A stretch of 64,000 nt of DNA, from assembly GCA_008973525.1 (NCBI GenBank), contig WACJ01000336.1, forward strand, positions 186,001 to 250,000. Reading direction: 5' to 3'. Source of the stretch: Stenopsyche tienmushanensis (lineage: Eukaryota > Arthropoda > Insecta > Trichoptera > Stenopsychidae). The translations under genes and the position numbers were made by a program. Positions 60,260 through 64,000 of this stretch are shown piece after piece. The notes under the pieces are model-generated. The model saw only the letters and a list, made by a program, of their open reading frames with translations. It was not told the origin of the DNA and did not search any database. The stretch's first letter is position 1. Each line of letters opens with the position of its first letter.

Positions 60260-61850
60260 TAGGATAATTTTGATTGATTAAGGCGTTTATTTTTTTTTCA
60301 TGTAAAAGAAGTCACAAAAAAACACCAAAATTCACAAAAAAATATTCAACAAGATGCCAAAAATTTACCTTCCAATATTTTTTAATAATCCTAATGTATA
60401 AACTAGTTCATGTTTTATAGATTAAAATGCCATTTAAATTGTTTATTTCCAATCATTAAAATGCCCACAATCGTGGCAACCGAAAAACACCTTTTTCGAT
60501 GATGGGTGTCTAAGTTGCCGTGTATTTCAGCAATAAAAAATTATTTCAATCTGAAAAAAATGTAAAGTATGAACCGCATAATTGCAAACAGGCTCTCAAT
60601 ATGGTATCCAATGAAGCATACACCCAGTGATAACGTAAGCTTGCATATTTTGTATGAAATGAATAAGTATAATATTTCATTTTGAAGATTGCACCTGATA
60701 ATCTCGATTTAATGTATGAAATTAAAATAATAATCAACTTTAATTTACGGATGAAACTGAAAACTTTCTACATGAGGCTATTCGTGCCAAATGAAAACGA
60801 AATTATTTATACAATTACATGGATGAGGGTTTTTGATCCTCGACAGTCTCATCCGTACGGCAGGCTATCCCTCAGGACACTTAGTACTATTGCTCTCCCG
60901 GTGCAAATAATACTAATCTACGTTTCCAGAGCCGGACTAAGGACCTCATTCGTCTTAGGGTGTATCTTCTTGCCCATAAACAACTCTGGCGTTATCTGCG
61001 TTGTTCAAAACACAGTCGGGAAAGAAAAAAAACTCCCACCGCCGACATGGCCGAATCAAGAAAAAACACAAACGCCAGAAATTAATTACACTACAATCTC
61101 ACTTCGACAAAAACATTCACTACAATAAACTACATCTGGCGAAACGGCTGACAAGGTTTTGCTCCATCGAAAAAGTGCTCTCACGTACTAGAGTATAGAT
61201 TTTTCTTCGATCTTAAGTCTAAAGCGTAGATTCTCAAACTTCATATTAAAAGAGTTTTTCAGGATCATACAATTTTAATACTAAAATTATTTGGGATTTA
61301 CCACAACAAATTATATCCAAACATTCATCGATGAATTTGAAACACATCACCAATCGATCTTTTAAATACAAATGATCTAGTAAAAAACATTCAGTATAAA
61401 AATAAAATAAGAATTGCCTAACGTTTTTTGAAATATATAATTTTTGCGAAAAAATTAGAAATGTTGATAAATCCTATTTCTTCTTCTTGACACATTTTAG
61501 ACGATTGCTGATTATTTTGTTGCCCTTTTTTAAATAGTCGTAAATTCGAATATTTATAAAATTAATCGGATATTATTCGTTTTTTTATTGCGTAATTTAG
61601 AAGATTCGTTGGTAATAGATTCGTCTTCCTTGGCATATTTGTTTAGGATGCGGGACGAATTAAACATCAATGGAGATGTAAGCAAAGGGATCGAAAAACG
61701 ACCCGAGTCGAGACAAAAAAATGGGTACTTTACATCTGCTTTTGTACTTTGCTGATAATATAAGGTTTATTGAAAAACTATCCAAAAAATTCGATCACAC
61801 CAAAAAAAATGTGATATTGGATTGGAAACTATGAAACGGACGTTGAATAA
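60260..61850. other. Non-genic stretch
   Basis: No supported gene. The open frame 60682-61128 (148 codons) shows no motif or family resemblance I know, and its codons look like background. Confidence 0.35.
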
Positions 61851-62480
61851 AATATAAAACAAATATATATAAATATACACTAGAAATAACTTCCATTGGC
61901 ATCTACGACTTTTTTCAATGATTGTATTCCATTTCCAATATTTTATCGTACTTTTTTCTTTTAAAAATAATTATAATTACGAAAAAGGTAACAATAGGTC
62001 GGTGTAATATCTGGTGAAAATGGAGTACGTGGTAAAATTTCATATTGTAGAGAAGTTAATTTGTCAAGAGTGATTGAAGCTTTATGTGGTGGTGCGTTAT
62101 TATGCAGTAATATTGCGCCATTCTTATTGGGTAATCCTGTTTGTTTTTTCATAAGTTTCTTATGCATGACATCAATTTCATTGCAATAAGACTCTTTCAG
62201 CTTATGGGTGTGTTCTGGAGATGTCTCCCATCTGCTTATATATTTACCCATTGGCTTGATGGTTTTCTATTATCATACAATATCTACCTTTTGTCACAAG
62301 TAATAATTTGGTGTAAAAATTGCAATCGTGTATTGCGAAACAACAAAGATGCACACTTGCTTGCAGACTAGCCCTAACGCCCATTTCATAGTTTCCAATC
62401 TAATATTTTAGACATTTTTTTGCGATTTTCTACCATCGATAAAACCAACTTAAACGACAACTGAGAGGGTTTTTCGACAG
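61850..62480 (-). mobile_element. mariner-like transposase remnant, inactive
   Basis: The minus strand shows ILYDNRKPSSQWVN (compare DEKWILYDNRKR..QW), then the frame 62251-61961 with GAILLHNNAPPHKASITLDK and LPRTPFSPDITPTYCYLF. These correspond to the HDNARPH and PPYSPDLAPSDYHLF blocks of mariner transposases. The Asp of HDNARPH is Asn and the last catalytic Asp block is altered, and frameshifts separate the blocks. Confidence 0.75.
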
Positions 62481-62639
62481 CTCAATAAAAACGAAATCAC
62501 GGCCACGTATAAAAGAAGAAACGTTCAAGATGATTTTCAAATTTTATAATATGTAAAAATTCCAATTACTATGTATATGTAAAGAGGTGTTTAAAGCAGT
62601 CGTAGAGAGAAAAATGACAGATCGATTTCCTGGATTTAA

Positions 62640-62945
62640 AAAAGTAAATACTAATTCCATTAATAAATTAAATAAACAAACACTATCGATAGCACAAAAT
62701 ATTCGGTCATTTCTTTGCGTAAACAAATAACACACTTGAAATCGAAATCATTATTAGTCGTTAAATTTGGGCCAACGATCTATACAATCGTGCGATGTAT
62801 GCGGGGAAGCTCTCCGTCTCAGTCTCCAGAACTGCGCTAAGTTCTCTCTGTCTCTGTCTGTCTCCGAGCTTCAATGTACAAGAGTGCTCTTTTTGGGACT
62901 TCGGGAATTCGGACATATATGTAAGTCGATGCTCCCCAACAGCTT
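62640..62945. mobile_element. MITE copy related to 21894-22435
   Basis: Shares GCGTAAACAAATAACACACT, the region around CAATCGTGCGATGTATG and the TCTG/TCTC-rich part, ending near AACAGCTTAA. Only the right half is present. Confidence 0.6.
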
Positions 62946-63129
62946 AATACTCATAGCCATTCACGAACGGTTCCTACCTCTTCTGGACATTTGCATTAAA
63001 TGACACCTTTCATTCTACACTACTGGCCCAGAGGCTGGGAAACTAAAGGAACAGAAAAAGCATGAGAGGAAAAAAAGCAGACGGTTCGGAAGAGCAACAA
63101 AGGAAGAATTCCGCTGAAATGGGAAACCG

Positions 63130-63500
63130 CCCAGTCTCGAATTTGTGGGGGTAAGTAGCTTGTGGACGAGGTTACGCTCTCAGCCGGTGTGGGAGTGAAT
63201 CTGAGATGCGTTTTTGCATCACGTAGGACTTTACCCTAGCCTGACAGCGCCCTCCCGAGGAAAGGGGCAACTAGACTCTTTGTACTCCAGAAAGCCCTTT
63301 TCAATAAAATCAACAAGGTCGTCTAGAGTAGTTTTTCACTATCTCCTGAGGAAAACTACTCAGTCTTTACAAATTTCCCACACTTCCTATCGAGACGGTC
63401 ACGAAAGCGCCATTCGACACATTCATCCAAGTAGCCCGCTGGATGAACGTTCTAAATGAAACTCCAAGTTTATGCTACCTTCAATTTCAAGTGAATGAGT
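63130..63500 (+). mobile_element. SINE-like repeat, longer relative of 7636-7930
   Basis: From AGAGTAGTTTTTCACTATCT onward the sequence matches the reverse complement of 7636-7930 for about 170 bases. The upstream 180 bases (for example CAGCGCCCTCCCGAGGAAAG) are absent there, so the 7.6-kb copy may be 5' truncated. GC-rich for this window. Whether it is a SINE or a LINE 3' end is open. Confidence 0.55.
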
Positions 63501-64000
63501 AACGAGTTAAAATGTAAAAAATAGCTATATCAATTTGGTTGGACATTCTTTCTTGCTTAGATAAATATGCTATTGTACTATACACACTTCAACTACAAAA
63601 ATATGTAGCCGATTATTTAAGTTCAAATAAAATTAAATTGATATAATGAGAACTATACATAAATTTGTTTGGACAAGAGCTTAGAAACGTGTAAAAGTTT
63701 TCATGAGTACAAGGCGCTTAAATTCAGCGAATTAGTTCAAACGTTGTAAAACTTTCGGAATATTTGAACAGCGTTGCATAATGTAGAAGTAGTTTGGCAT
63801 TTCTGATATATAGTGAAATTTAAAATGTAGAAATGGTGAGAGTTGTAACTTTTCCGTTTCTTTCGATGGATGCAGTCCGGAGTGAATTTTTTATTAGCTT
63901 CAAGAAGAAAATGGACACTTTGGCTAGAACGTTTCCATTCCCATGAAATGGATTCCGATTTTCATAATATAATACTTTGAAGGAACGTCGGAACGCCGGT
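63501..64000. other. Non-genic stretch at window end
   Basis: AT-rich sequence with no feature supported. Confidence 0.4.

Noticed and set aside
60682..61128. 148-codon frame as a gene
   Set aside because: No recognisable domain, no splice context and composition like background.
1..64000. CRISPR array, operons or prokaryotic replication signals
   Set aside because: None seen; repeats are transposons and the genes are intron-containing.

Overview
The window looks like an AT-rich, repeat-loaded animal nuclear genome, most likely an arthropod and probably an insect. The evidence is phase-consistent introns of 0.1-2 kb, an adhesion-class GPCR gene family, and a mix of eukaryotic transposon debris (Tigger/pogo, hAT, mariner, Phantom/Mutator-like, piggyBac-like, Helitron, R1-like and Jockey-like LINEs, a tRNA-derived SINE). 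There is no bacterial gene organisation and no rRNA or free-standing tRNA gene that I can see. I do not name a species.

Region 1 (about 3.7-36 kb) is the core: a tandem array of an adhesion-GPCR-like receptor gene. Unit C (3.7-5.0 kb) is a broken remnant keeping only the 5' flank and part of exon 1, cut off by a hAT-like element. Unit A (about 8.4-20 kb) and unit B (about 24.2-35 kb) each hold an eight-exon gene: exon 1 with signal peptide and a fast-changing Cys-containing domain, a short exon, a two-exon Ig-like domain, two linker exons (one a Ser/Thr/Pro stalk), and a large last exon with a GPS-like motif and seven membrane helices. The eight exons of unit B join in frame into 897 codons. 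The 7TM exons of A and B differ at 7 of 415 residues, but exon 1 differs at about 21 of 124, nearly all by amino-acid-changing substitutions. Unit A also carries a Pro-rich minisatellite stalk that B lacks. Pieces of a hAT-like element lie at the unit borders, and each unit has private insertions, so the history of the array can be read.

Region 2 (36-50 kb) has no gene I can support. It holds MITEs, two Phantom-type (Mutator-like) transposase 3' ends, an R1-like LINE fragment, a dead Tigger transposase and a perfect 38-bp palindrome.

Region 3 (50-64 kb) holds a 952-bp hAT derivative with a perfect 8-bp target-site duplication, a 5'-truncated R1-like LINE whose retrotransposed unit appears to carry a piece of that same hAT family at its 3' end (a candidate 3' transduction), a Helitron helicase remnant, a third Phantom fragment, a dead mariner and a GC-richer SINE-like repeat. 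Several less AT-rich non-repeat islands (about 1.8-2.4, 40.0-40.3, 46.4-46.8 and 52.4-52.9 kb) are unexplained.
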